From contig CAIIXF020000006.1 in NCBI GenBank assembly GCA_903813345.2, positions 38,717,348 to 38,781,347 of the forward strand: DNA of 64,000 nucleotides. Reading direction: 5' to 3'. Source of the DNA: Owenia fusiformis. Its lineage: Eukaryota; Annelida; Polychaeta; Sabellida; Oweniidae. The translations under genes and the position numbers were made by a program. Shown one piece after another: positions 23,530 to 37,400 of the stretch (the first letter of the stretch is position 1; each line of letters begins with the position of its first letter). The notes beneath the pieces are model-generated. The model worked only from the letters and a program-made list of their open reading frames with translations, searched no databases and was not told where the DNA came from.

Positions 23530-26500
23530 TCATAGTTCACACACGGCTACACCATCTGGTTTTGCCATATCCGAGATTGTATATGGTTTAATACCATTTT
23601 GTAGCTCATTCTCAGTCAGTTCTTCCATGCTTGACGTAGACTGAGTATCTGTAACAGTTCTGCGGAAGGCTGGGCAAAAAGGTAGGTAATAACAAAGTCG
23701 TTTTTTGGCTAACCAGCTTGAAATGAATGGTATGTCATAGATTTCAGCTGTTTCTTTTGATTGTGGAGATGTTGATGATAGTTGAGATGTCCACATCTCA
23801 ATACCTCTTTCTTTATCAGTACCTGAAATAACCAAACAGAAAATGTGACTACAACATTTACTTGTAGTTTTATTCATTTGATCATGACAATAAATGGGAA
23901 GAAGATAAGTTGGGGGTTCACAAAATTAAGAAAAAAAAAACAGTTCAAATATTTGTGGTCAGATAACGAAAAACAAACCAAACCTACATTAAATTAAATA
24001 TTGATCTTCTATCTTACTCAAATCGCCAATTTTCTTAATTGGAAAAATGAAGTATGCCTTTATTTCAGTATGTATGTTTAGTAGAAATAATTGAAGTAGG
24101 CCCTACCTGGTAATGTATTGTCCAAGATGAACCCCACTAGTCCAGCTAAGAAGTTATTGGTGCTCAGAAGTACATAGAACACATTGTCTACAGTCTGGAC
24201 TCCTAAAACAATGAAAGAATTGCTTGTCAAAGAAGTTTCTATTGTGTATTTACCACGGTCAGAGAAATAGGGAGGATATCAGGGATGATATTGGGATTAA
24301 AGGGATGGTATCAGGAATCATATAGATATCAACCCGGATTTTTTTTTTTTTAAATCATTTTTTTCAAAAATTTTCTCTTATTCAACCGAGGATTTTAGGT
24401 AGATATTGTTCTTGGCCATATTGGTTATTATTCACCTTTCGGGATGATATGGGGGATATCCCTTGGATGATGTCAATATTTCCCTTTGTCAATGCGTTCT
24501 ATGGGGAAATATCAAATCCCCCTGGTGAATAACTTCTTTATACAATATACAGTATTATTGATCATGATAATTCATAATAATCAATGTATTGTTAGTTACA
24601 TGAGTTATAGGAGAAAAAAGTGGGTGCCTAAGTCCATAATGTCCAAGCATCCACATTTTTCTATTGTCCGTATGTCTAGGTGATAGTTTACTTCAAGATG
24701 ACTTGCAGTCTTGTCTGCCTTTTGACAAGATATATAGTGAGATGTTTGTGCTAAGAAAACACAGTCGTCCAGTTAAAATATTGATAGATTACCTGTATGT
24801 ATTGATGAAGGATTTGCTTTGACCCACTCAGGGACGGTAAGACCAATGAAGAAAGAAAGTCCTATTACACAAAGGTTCCTAGAAGAATTTAAATCGACGT
24901 ACTGCAGGCTTGAGATCCCAACGGCTGTAATCATACCTGAAATAAAAAATAATACCCTCTGGTCAAAAACCATCTGTGCGTCGTCATGCAATGCTCATAA
25001 CTTTTAATAATGAAAATCATACAATTTCATACCTTTAGGGTTTGGGGCCCTATATGTACCAAAGTAGGTGTAAAATTTTGATAAAATATATGGAACGTTG
25101 AAAAACTAGAAGCTGGTTACCATAGGGACCCCAGAAATTTTGGCTGTGACATTTATGGAAGTTTTCCTCATTTTTGCTAATTCAATGGAATTATTTTCTC
25201 ATCTCACTTATTACATCAAACATCAATTAAACTTGCCAATCCAAATTATTGTTACAAATATTAGGCAGCATTTGATCCCAAAATTGACAAGTAGTAGCCA
25301 TTCACCCTTATTGTTTCAATCAGAGTATTTTCGAGTTGAGAACCACTGGGTATCAACTGTATCTACAGTAATACAGTAATACAGTAAAAAATGAACATTG
25401 GGATCAGAAATATCTTTAGAACAATGGATGAAAAACTATTTGAAATTGAATTGAATTCAGAAATATTGGTGAACTAAGGTCTTACCAAAGAGTACGAGAA
25501 AGATTCCACCAATAACAGGGTCAGGTATGGCGACAAATAATGCACCGAACTTTCCCAGTAGACCCAGAACCAACATGTACCCAACAGTATAGTATATCAC
25601 ACGCCTACTGCCACACTGGAAAACAACAAAGTGCACTTATAAAGGGAAGGGTCTATAAACCTGAAGGCAATTAACAGAAGCTTCATGAAGTTAAGAATTC
25701 GAAAAACCCATTGTTCTCTAACTGTGACGTCATTATATCCATGGTTACAACAATTGATTTACGAATTCGCAACCTTACCAAGTTTCTGATAATGACCCCC
25801 TGATTCATAATCACCCTTAATCACCCCAGAATCAACGGATTATGATTTGTTAAATATAAACAGACGCAGCTCTTAAATAGCTTAACTTTTAGCCTTATTG
25901 CTCTTTTTGAGCTAATACAACATAACCAGACGCAGCTCTTAAATAGCTTGCCCTTTTACCCTTATTGCTATTTTTTGAACTAATACAACACAAATAAATG
26001 CAGCTAGTACCATACCTTTGTTACCTTTATTGCTCTTTAATTTTTTGAGCTAATGTAACACAAATAGATGCAGCTTGCAACTTACCTTCGTTACCCATAT
26101 TGCTCTTTTCGAGCCAATACAACATAAGCAGATGCAGCTAGTATCTTACCTTTGTTACCCCTATTGCTCTTTTCGAGCCGAATACAACATAAACAGATGC
26201 AGCTAGTATCTTACCTATGTTACCCCTATTGCTCATTTGGAGCTAATACAACATGAAGAGATTCGGGCATATCGCAACTTACCTTTGTTACCCCTATTGC
26301 ACCTATGTTGACTGTAGCTGATGTTGTCCCATTGCCAGAGCCAAATGCTCCTGCTATCAAACACCCTAGCCCCTCAATTCCTATACCTAGACAAATAGAA
26401 AAATCAACATTTTTCGAGATGCAGTTACATCAATCTAATGAGATGCCTATATAAGTACATGCTTGTAACCTATACGTATAAGTATCTACATTTGACCTTT

Positions 26501-29500
26501 GTTTAGGATTCCATTGCATAAGTAAGAAAAGGCACTTATTGTTTCAATGTTCTCTCATATATAGTATCTTGTAGTTTTAATTGAAAAACCGCTTCCTGAA
26601 TTGTCAGGGGAGAGGTCTTAAATTATTATTTTGTTTATTGAATAATCTTCTAGGACATCAGGACATTGGAGATTCGTTTGTCTGGTTAAACTTTCCTTTT
26701 TCAAACTGTTTCTTTTCACATTTGAAGTATTTCTCCTCTTGTAGTTTCATATTCCAAGATACAGAATGCTAACCTTATGCTGGTAGGACATACCTCTGTT
26801 GACAGCATGTGAGGGAGGTGGGGGCGCCCCAGAGATTCTTGCACATGCGTAGTAATCACCCACAGACTCTACAGCTGAGGCTAGCAAACCTGCTATGATA
26901 CCTATCACACTGGAGATACTCACTGTTGGTCGACCCCACTGCCCTATGTGAGAAATATAAAAAGATGTATTTTTTTAGAATGAACATACGTTTCGAACTG
27001 ATTAATGTCTGGATTTCGTGTGCATGAAATCAAACCATTATATCATGCATCTCTAAATCAGATATGTTACCTGGATATGGAAGTCTGATCCAGTCTGCAT
27101 TATTCAGTACATCCATTTTAGTGTCAGTCCTCGCCTCGTATCCCCAGTGTCCGGGTGTCTTAGGGAACACATTAGTTACAGTGAGAATACCACATATCAA
27201 CCAAGTAATCACCATAGCGAGGAGTACCTACGTCATAAAACAAGATTCAAAACTTGCCATTACGAAGTGATGCATTTGTGAAGTCAAGAAGGGGGAGGCG
27301 GGGTTCAAAGGGGCTTGTAGACATAAGCCATAAGTATGCCATATATCAAATATATCATAATACAAAGATCATCTTGGTCATCATCATTTTTTCATTCAGT
27401 TTTATTAATTTACAATCAATTCAAAATTCAAATAATGCACTGCCGCTACTTGTATTTGTATAAAGGAACTTTAGCACCATCATCATTTTAATGTGTAGTT
27501 AAGATGAACGATCCATGGATGAACTTACTGGGAATGCCTGAAAGACTGGGTACCACGATATGTAACATCCTTTCTTCCTCTTAAATGAAGGGCAGGGGAA
27601 CAGGATGTTCTTCATGTATTGAGCAAATATTACTATCAGCACAGCTGTTCTACAAACATCAATAAATATGAGAATTGGGTAATATATTTTATTACATAAT
27701 AGTAGAATCATATTCGGATACAAAAAAACGAGTTCAAAGATTATTTTGCGGCACAATCAATTATAATACATGCTCAAGGCTTATTATCACTCATTTAGGA
27801 ATCTGTGTCTTCAAAACAGTCACAACTGAAATAATTCCTCAGAGAGTATTTTTCACAGACAACAAAGCACTCTTACTGTGAACTCCATACGGCCATTTTC
27901 AGCCCATATTCTGAGTGAACCAACTTACAGTATTGCTATCCACCATTGTTTAGAAGCCAGGTTTGACGCAGTGTTGAATAGTGCCAGCCCTAATATAGAG
28001 ACAGTCGGGGAGATCACGAGTGGCCCAAAGAAGCGCAACATTAACCCAATAAGACCTGTGAATCCTAGTAAGATCTCAAATGTTGAAGCCACCATAATGG
28101 CGCCTTGGATCTGAAATAAATAAGTTAAAACGTAGGGAATCGAACGTGTAAGGTCCATTAACAGTAATACACTTGCCAGTTGTATATTCTTTTTATATAA
28201 GGAGCTTATATTTGAAAAGACTCGGCCTGACCAAAACAGATTTTTGATGACAACAAAAGGATGAGGTTTAATGCTTTAAACAATGATTGAAATGACTAAA
28301 TCGGAAACAGAAATATTGACCATATTTTAGGGACACATAAAATATGTGATTTTGGTTGATCAAACCCAGAAGATTGAATACTGAAAAACCTCTGCTTCAC
28401 TAACCTCCCTAAGTCGTGACTGCCACATCTCAGTATAAGCGGGTGTTCCTCTTGTCACTATATTGCTAGTGTCTGTAAGGTTGACAGCTGTCTCTGAAAT
28501 AAGGGAATAGTAATAGTATAAGCAGGTGTTCCCCTTGTCACTATATTGCTCGTGTCTGTAAGGTTGACAGCTGCCACTGAAAGAAGGGAATGCAAATCGG
28601 TATAAGCAGGTGTTCCTCTTGTCACTACATTGCTAGTGTCTATAAGGTTGACAACTGTCTCTGAAAGAAGGGAATGCAAATCGGTATAAGCAGGTGTTCC
28701 TCTTGTCACTATATTGCTAGTGCCTGTAAGGTTGACAGCTGTCACTGAAAGAAGGGAATGTTAATAGTATAAGCAGGTATTCCCCTTGTCACTACATTGC
28801 TAGTGTCTGTAAGGTTGACAGCTGTCTCTGAAAGAAGGGAATATTAATAGTATAAGCAGGTATTCCCCTTGTTATTACATTTCTAGTGCCTGTATGGTTG
28901 ACTGTCACTGAAAGAAGGGAATATTAATAGTATAAGCAGGTGTTCCCCTTGTCACTATATTGCTAGTGTCTGTAACGTTGAAAACTGTCTCTGAAAGAAG
29001 AGAATGTTTATTAAAAATGATATTGATACATTACAACGAACCAAATATTCTACTGGGTTACGCAGCAAGCTTGGAAGGTGTGGTATACTTGGTGAAGCAA
29101 TTTAAAAGTATGAGGAATCGTGACTGCTATTATACCAGGATTATGCCATGTTTTACTCTATTCTACATTTGAAACTGAACCAAGTGATAATATGTAAGAA
29201 TGGCACATAAAGCCATGGGTAAAGACTAACCCTTATATACAAATTATAAAAGTGACAAAATAAAAACTAAGGAACCCCTTTGGCCGCTCAATAGTTGTAA
29301 TTTGTCACACTATAGGCTTTCACTTACAGAGGTGTTCAACTTTACAGGTTTTACTGTACCTGTTTAAGTGTGTTTAAATACAATACATGCATTTATGTTC
29401 CTTTTTGAACCCTCTCATTTTAAATCAAAGAGTTTCAGAAGAAATTCCTTACCTGGTGAAACTACTGTTGGACACCTCCACTGTGGTAGTGAGAGAATTG

Positions 29501-31982
29501 CCAGCGAGGGTACCATCAAGGCAAAGGTACCTGCTTGTACTACAGGCAGCCTAAAACGCAATAAATCTTCATTTGACAATGTACTTTTATACTGCGTTTG
29601 GTGGTAATAGTTTAACTTTGATGCTGTTTCGTATTATTAGAAAATGGGTGTTCAACAAGGGTCATTGTCATAACCTACTTTATATCAGAAAAGGATGGGT
29701 ATCGGCATGGTGAACCTTTTTAACACACGTTTCTCTTAAACCAGTTATCAAAAAAATTCTGAAAATTATACACATTGTCAATTTAATGGTCATATTTTGA
29801 ATGGTAACAATATAATTTGAAATAGATATATATATTTTTTCTCTATATTCTTTTAGAAAACCCATCGGACACTTCTATTATTGTTGGTATTATATGTTCG
29901 GAATGAAATGACATATGTTTCTAAATATTGTTATTTTACAAAGGTAAGTTTGGTTGATTTAAAAGAAGTATCTTGTTCATGAAATAAAAGGTTTATCATA
30001 GTTTATAATTTTTTGAATATATACTTTTTGTTATAACAACCAACATTTCTTTTGTACAACTATAATATTGGAAAGTCTAAGAAAATGTTGTATATGTTAT
30101 TTTGTTCAAACAGCTTCGGGAAGACATCTTATTTCATTCTCAAGAAATTGTGAAAAGGAACAAAAAATAATTGCACAAAAAAAACTGTTAACAAAAACAG
30201 TTATATAAAAAATATGTGAATCATTTCCGCATTAAATTGTCGTCAGTCAGTCAAAATTACATAGGATCGTCTTTTTAACATAATGTTTTCTATAATTGGT
30301 TTAAGAGAAAAATATTGTTGAATTTAGTTCTCCATATCGATACCAATCCTTTGCCAAATAAAAATGAAATGTATTATTACCGTACACCCAATGATACTTG
30401 TACAAGAGTTATGATTCCAGAAACAAACACAATTGTACTGATAAGTTCAGCTTTTACATTATTGTCGTCTCCAACACAGAGGGCGGGGGCCAGTGTGAAT
30501 GGTATGGTCAGTGTGGCGGTGAACATTACTAGGAAATGCTACAATAAGAGAGCATATTAAAATTATAATTTCAATGCAGAATGTCCAAAATGCTACTCCG
30601 GTAGCGTTATATTTATAAACTAAAGAGAAAAATAATTAATCTAAACACATTCTTTAAATTTTTGACAGAGTCTTATTTTGATAACATACCGTACAGAGTG
30701 AACAAGATGATAAATGAAAATGTAATAGTGCTCATGAACATTCTACTTGGCAAGGGTCATTTTAAGCTTATCACAAGGTTACCTAATCGCTGTATGTAAT
30801 ACAATACTTACCTGTAAACCGAACACAAAGCACTGTAGCCATGGTGGATTGTCCTTTACTTTAAACAATATAGTTGATTCAGTATCATCTTTCTCCTTTG
30901 ATTCCTCCACCTCTACAATCTCCACATGGCGTTCTTCCTGCTAACATACATTACAATGAATTTGATGTATGCCCGTAGACAGCTTTTGCTAGGGGTGGTG
31001 GGGGAAGGGCTCTAACTCCCAAATATTTGAGCGCAACTTTTCAAAAATATGACCAAATTTTAGTTAATTAACGCCCAGTTGGCAGTTTGTTATATGAATT
31101 GGGGAGGAGCAGATTCTCCTCCGAGAAGCGAAAAGTGTAGCTCCCACATATTTAGGAGATATCGAGGAGAGGGGGCTTGTATGATAAGACGATTTATTTA
31201 GTTATAAGTGATATAAATTTTTTCTATATATATGCATTGCCATGAAGAAACATGGTGAATTATGATGCTGGGTCACTTTTGTTCCCATTCATAGACCGAC
31301 TCCCGGACGAGAAGGGGTCAACCCAGCGTTTATAGCTTTCCTTTAGTTGCAAATACTTCCGAAAGCAAAGAAACACAGAATTTAAGTTGACGCTTCATGC
31401 TTATAAAGAGAGTAAAATTAGAAAGTAAAATTAGCTGTGGTGTCAAAATATTTACAAATGAAAAAAACATAGTAATATTCATATTAGTTTACTTATCGTC
31501 ACTAAAAACTATCAAATTACCCTATCCCTAATGACATTTATCTTGTTCTTCCAATTTTGCACCGTTTTTGAACCACTCAAAAATGTTATCATCCAGTTTT
31601 GAAGCCCATTTATATTTCAGCTCATAATGTAACTTGGGGTGATATTAAACATGGAGCAGGGTGATCCGCTCCAAATCGATTTGGCAAAAGTAATATCATT
31701 CAACTTTTTTCACTAAATTGTTTCGTATTCGCAAAGGTGTATCCATTTTGTCAATGAATCTTTTTCATGTTAGGTTACATCATTTATTTAAAATTCACTT
31801 CTAGATCTTATTATTTGCTGTCCTTTGAGGATGCGCCTATAGAGTCTCTATAGCAGAAAGTGATTAATAAAAAATGTTTGCACTTGTGTAGTCAGTTGTT
31901 AGACCACTTAACTATCATTAGTTTCTAATAAATAACGGCAAACGCAGCCTACCTTAAGCTCGAAGTTATTTTCCTCCTCCAT
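23530..31982 (-). CDS. SLC23A: SLC23 nucleobase/ascorbate transporter, copy B (14 exons, 625 aa)
   Basis: Exons in coding order: 31953-31982, 30812-30937, 30381-30538, 29453-29550, 28405-28493, 27929-28110, 27529-27649, 27071-27227, 26794-26943, 26283-26386, 25486-25615, 24793-24936, 24107-24202, 23530-23822. Every exon has the same length and phase as in copy A, and no break is seen. About 25 of 625 residues differ from copy A; ten are in the last exon, and exons 5, 7, 9 and 13 encode identical protein. The NAT signature is again [10 protein letters not shown] at 396-405, preceded by TTSAT instead of TTSTT. TM8 Glu346 and the LQH motif are kept. Introns have diverged more than exons, which suggests purifying selection on the protein. 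It is probably a working plasma-membrane transporter of the same class as copy A. Confidence 0.93.
25855..26282 (-). repeat. exon-10 donor-edge tandem array, copy B
   Basis: Six intronic units (junctions near 25882, 25948, 26014, 26083, 26147 and 26212) of 64-71 bp follow the true donor at 26282. Several keep a nearly perfect exon edge and donor, for example AATAGGGGTAACAAAGGTAA at about 26147, equal in quality to the real one. Confidence 0.88.
28494..29010 (-). repeat. exon-5 acceptor-edge tandem array, copy B
   Basis: Six intronic units of 81-84 bp (unit landmarks near 28516, 28599, 28683, 28767, 28849 and 28932) plus the exon itself. Two adjoining units are open in the exon frame with spacer DLHSLLS, giving an uninterrupted frame from the exon side through 28745. 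Each unit has its own CTTTCAG acceptor. Confidence 0.9.
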
Positions 31983-34417
31983 GTTGCTTCAAACTTCAAG
32001 TGTCTGGCCAGATTAAGGTTTAATATTCTCCCTGTGTTTCACTGTCTATTACTGTTCATATAATGACATAACTTCAACTTGTTTACTATATTTACATTTG
32101 TCAATTATCAAACCAAACACGTGGTTACTTAACTCTGGGAATGAATTAAATGTCTCGTGAGAGTCTTGTTATGCGTGTATATGTCCGTCCTTGAATTATA
32201 CCAAGAACTAGTGATTCCGGTTTTGTCTTTATATCTCAGGAAGCAGAACTCGTGGACCTTGTATGATAACTTTATTATGACAGTCACTATATTCGATAAG
32301 AAATAATTTGATCAAAGTGGACAGAAGAGAGGTCACAGACGGATAGATGGCGTGGTTTGTCGTATAGATCTATTAAGTTTCGTTGTTGAATTATAACAGA
32401 GGCAGCATATAAAAATGTGCCAAAATGACTTGAAAAGAGGCTACACAGGCCCAAATTTCTTTTTCGTTGCCTTGCAATACATTTTGTAGAGCTACCACTA
32501 CTTTATTTCAACCCACTGGGATCATGTTTCAAGTGGTGAATTAATTCAATCTGCTCTGTTTTAAATTTCAGGTTTATTTTAAGTGATTTGAAATAATGCC
32601 ACAATTAAATCACTTACCTTTTCAATGTTATGATATGTAGTGAGTTTTATTCAAGTGAAACAACGACTATATATTCATGTTTATCTATATTTATTGAAGA
32701 TTATAAAGTATATTGAAATATAAGAAAATAGTACCAGACCACTGATATTGGAATAATATATCAATACAATTCTTGGAGGTCACGTAATTGTAAAGTCAAC
32801 TATTCTATGACACATTTTTGATGGCTATACTGTTGAAACATCAACAGATAGCGCCAATACAATAAAAGGACTTGAATGTTTTAGTTATAGGTTTATAAGA
32901 GAAAAAACATTAACTCTGTAAAATTAGATTAATGTAAATTATTTGAAGCATTTACCTGTTTACACCTTCTCTCTATATACTTTATGAAAATTATAAAATG
33001 TTCAATAATTGTGTTATATAAATATGTATGTCATTCAAATATTATCTTATATATTAGACTTTGTATTATCACGTTCCATTCACGCACGTGTCTGTCTTGT
33101 AATTGTGTCGTACTCGTGGTCATCTCATAATAATACCTTATAAGGTCATATTGTTATCTCCTTTCACAAAATATTGTTGTCCCTTACAAATATACTTTTG
33201 GCCACATTCATAAAATTGCATTGCGTCATTTAAACTATAACAATATTGTGCAAAGAATCATGACTTAGCTCTATTTCAGCACAAGGGAATCTTTATAACT
33301 GAGTGAAAGCAACGGCAAAAGGTAATCCACATATCTTTGGAATTTTATTTTGAAATAATGACAATCTTTGCCTGACAAGATTATCTTAAGTTCCCTGAGG
33401 TAGAATTAAAAGTACACACTTAAAGATATATTGCAGGTTAGGGCAGGCTATTTGCCTTGTAGTGCCCTTACACCTGAATATATACAATAGTACAATACGA
33501 TGTCATCAATACAATATGATGTCACCAATACAATACAATGTCACTAATTCAATACATTGTCACTAATACAATACAAGGTCACAAATACAATATGGGGTCA
33601 CTAATACAATACAAGTCACTAATGTAACGAAAACATTTGAAAATGCCTGTATAAAAAATGTTTAAAGTCTCCATTGAAGAAAGTTATTAACCCTCAAATG
33701 GTTTTTGGGGTCCGTTTGGACGCCAGAGCACATTCTTTGCAATAATTACATCAGAAATAATTATTAAATCTACATGAAATTCGATCTAATCGTCAATTCA
33801 TGCATTTCCCTTCAGACAAAACAAATCAGATGTAAATCTCATGATGATTTTTTGTTCGACTTGATGTCAAGGAACATCACTATCACAAAATGTATATTCA
33901 AATAATATAGTGTTATATATAAATACAAAATGCTAAAAAAATCTGTCCCCGTGTTATTAGGTTTATTCATATTTTCTTGCATCTGATATAAATAGTGCAT
34001 ATATATATTATGAATGAAAGGTTATTGAATGACCTATTCGGAACTGAAATTAGAATGAAAAAAGCTTCTCTGATTGCAGGTTTAATGCAAAATATGTGCT
34101 GGGGTCCAAACCCTTTAAAGGGTGTAAATACAAAAAACAATTGAGGGTTGAATCTGCATACGTATTGTGTTTTGAAAATTTTCCTCACAAAATTGCTCAA
34201 CCTTAGATCATCTTATCTAAAGTATCAGGATAATGGAAACGTTTAAAACAGAAAACATTACTTCTAAATGCATTTTTATGCTCACATAATGATTCATCTT
34301 GTTCAGTTGATGCAATGGTCCCCCTTTACAATGGAAAGTATGCAGCCTCCTCTTATTGTGTTGACACAAACACAATAAGATGACATAATAAAAATTCCTC
34401 TTTCAGATCATGTATAC
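31983..34417. other. intergenic region B-C
   Basis: 31983-33191 is the 5' flank of gene B, paralogous to 20623-22067. From 33192 the sequence is unique and AT-rich, with a minisatellite at 33483-33620. No gene was recognised; the small minus-strand frame at 33967-34200 has no protein hallmarks. Confidence 0.5.
33483..33620. repeat. minisatellite, unit about 20 bp
   Basis: About seven imperfect copies of tcactaatacaatacaatg in tandem. It is non-coding and lies between SLC23 copies B and C. There are no unique spacers between repeats, so it is not a CRISPR-like array. Confidence 0.85.
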
Positions 34418-37400
34418 TCATTTGAGTTGAACAAATGTCACATCATTTTGTTTTGTATCATTTGAGATTGCAATTCCATTTTGAAGCTTCTCAGTCAGTT
34501 CTTCAAATTCCTGAATGCTTGATGTGGACTGAGTCTCCGAATCACTAATGAGTGACAAGGTTCTCCGAAAGACTGGGCAAAAAGGTAGGTAATAACAAAG
34601 TCGTTTTTTGGCTAACCAGTTAGAAATGAATGGTATGTCATAGATTTCAGCTGTTTCTTTTGATTGTGGAGATGTTGAGGATAGTTTAGATGTCCACATC
34701 TCAATACCTCTTTCTTTATCAGAACCTGGAATACCCAAACAGAATATGTAAATAAGGTTTATTTTTCTGGAAGTCTTGCTTCGAGCCCTTGTAATTCTCT
34801 TCACACTGCACTGGATGAGGCGATGGTTCCAAGATGACTTCATACAAGACTGCATGGATACAGCTTTATATCGTCTGAATATATTGTGTATCGTATGAAT
34901 CTTATGAATATGATGAAGTACTTATTCATGCTTAATTTCATGTGCATGCTCCTGACTAGACTTTTTAGTTCCTAATAACGTTAATTCATTCTTGAGCAGA
35001 TTTTTTCTAAGTAATTCCACCCACATTATTTACCTGTTGGAAAATGTTGGTTATATTGGGTGGAACTTCCTAGAAAAAACTTGCGCTCTGATTGAGAATC
35101 TGTTAACGTAAGTAGAACGTGTAAAGTCTTGCCAAGAGTATGCACATAAAATTAAGCATTAAAATCCTTCATTATATCCTACATCACTATAATTGCTTTG
35201 AACACCTAAAGTCTGCACCCATATATTGTGTCACTGTAAGTTGTCGATAGTTAGGCGTGTTTATTGGAAAAATAAAGTATGCCTTTTTGATATGTCTATT
35301 TAATATAAGAAATACAGTAGGCCCTACCTGGTAATGTGTTATCTAAGATGAACCCCACTAGTCCAGCTAAGAAGTTATTGGTGCTCAGAAGTACGTAGAA
35401 CACATTGTCTACAGTCTGAACTCCTGAAACAATGAAAGAATCACTTGTCAAAGAAGTTTTATGCCGTAATATATAGTATTTCAGATGTTATCAATTTCTC
35501 TATAGTTGAGAGGGATAAAGAGAGTGCGTATTTGTCCATATGTCCATCGATCTACATGTTCAATATGTGTTTTTATATCTGAGGATATTTTCGAATATAT
35601 AATAGAATTAATATAATACCTGTATTTATTGATGAAGGGTGTGCTTTGACCCACTGTGGGACTGTAAGACCAATGAAGAAAGCCAATCCTATAACACAAA
35701 GGTTCCTAGAAGAGTTCAGATTGACGTACTGGAGACTTGAGACTCCTACAGCAGTTATCATTCCTGAAACAAAGGGTTTTTAAAGTCTAAAAGTAATGAT
35801 GCAATGGAAGTAATTTGCACAGTAGGATCAAAAATATATTTAGTACAACACACAAAAAACTATTTGAAACTGAATTAAATGCAGAAATATGGATGGACTA
35901 GGGTATTACCAAAGAGTACGAGGAAGATTCCACCAATAACAGGGTCAGGTATGGCGACAAATAATGCCCCAAACTTTCCTAGCAAACCAAGTACCAACAT
36001 ATACCCAGCAGCATAGTAGATCACACGTCGACTTCCACACTACAACACAACAATTAAAGGTTTATACACGACAGAATTATATCCCTTGAACTAAGATTTG
36101 CTCCGCTTATTATTAAATGCTAGCCACCATTTAATGCAAACAATACTCAATTTAATCTCAAAAGCTCTACCCCTAAAATCTTTTTGAGCTAATACAAGAA
36201 AAACAGATGCAGACTGTAACTACCTACGTTACCCCTAGCTATTGTTCTTTTTGAGCTCGTACAACAAAAGCAGATGCAGCTAGTATTTTACCTTTGTTAC
36301 CCCTATTGCTCTTTTCGAGCCAATACAACATTAACAGATGTAGCTTGCAGTTGGGACTTACCTTTGTTACCCCTATTGCACCTATATTGACTGTAGTTGA
36401 TGTTGTCCCATTGCCAGTGCCAAATGCCCCTGCTATCAAACACCCTAGCCCCTCAATTCCTATACCTGGATAAATAGAAAAATCAACATGAATTTTCTGA
36501 GATATAGTAATGTCCGTCATATGGAATACATAAAAGTGACACATGTAAGATGAACCCTTTTCAGTCCTGTGGCCCAACGTCATTTTAATCAAACCTCTCG
36601 TGTTTACTTATTTGACTATTGAAAGGGGATCCATTATATCAGTAAGACGACACACTAATTAAAGAGATTTCACAACTTACTTATAGCATGTTTATTATTT
36701 CCGTATAATGTATAACTTATGAAGCGGCATTAATAACGTCATTACGGAGAAATTGCGATATTAGTAAGGGAAGGAGGTGTTAAACATTATTTCTTGTTTC
36801 ATTAAACCATATTCTGGAACATTCGAGGTTCATTTTCCTTTTGATTGGTTTTACTGTTCCGTTTTCTATTTCTTTAACACTGTTGGACTTTCCCATTTGG
36901 CAATTGTGCCTCCATAATTCAAGTTACATTACAACATCATACTAATCATTAAGATTATAAGACATACCTCTGTTGACGGCATGTGAGGGAGGTGGGGGTG
37001 CCCCAGACATTCTAGCACATGCGTAGTAGTCACCCACAGACTCCACAGCTGAGGCTAGCAAACCTGCTATGATACCAATCACACTGGAGATACTCACTGT
37101 AGGTCGGCCCCACTGTCCTATGTGAGATATCAGAAATGAGACAATATGTAAACTGGACAGAGTATATTACACAAAGGATGTTCTATGTCACTTTGCTTAA
37201 ACTTTTCTAAATGAAACTCAATGTGCATTAATTACATCAAACCACTCATATGTGTTACCTGGATACGGAAATCTGATCCAGTCTGCATTTTCAAGAACGG
37301 CAAGTTTTGTGTCAGTCCTTGCCTCGAACCCCCAGTGACCAGATGTCTTAGGGAGCACATTGGTTACAGTGAGAATGCCACATAGTAACCAAGTTATCAC

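Larger units (their letters stand above)
22719..33191. repeat. tandem duplication unit B
   Basis: Paralogous partner of 11591-22067 in the same orientation. Indels distinguish the two: B lacks the MITE of A intron 3 and about 210 bp next to the exon 4 donor, and has an extra element of about 308 bp at 23010-23317. Confidence 0.85.

Noticed and set aside
28458-28745. 95-codon minus-strand frame as a separate gene
   Set aside because: It is exon 5 of SLC23 copy B plus intronic copies of its own edge, not an independent gene.
33483-33620. Possible CRISPR-like array
   Set aside because: Units adjoin without unique spacers and the context is an animal genome; it is a minisatellite.
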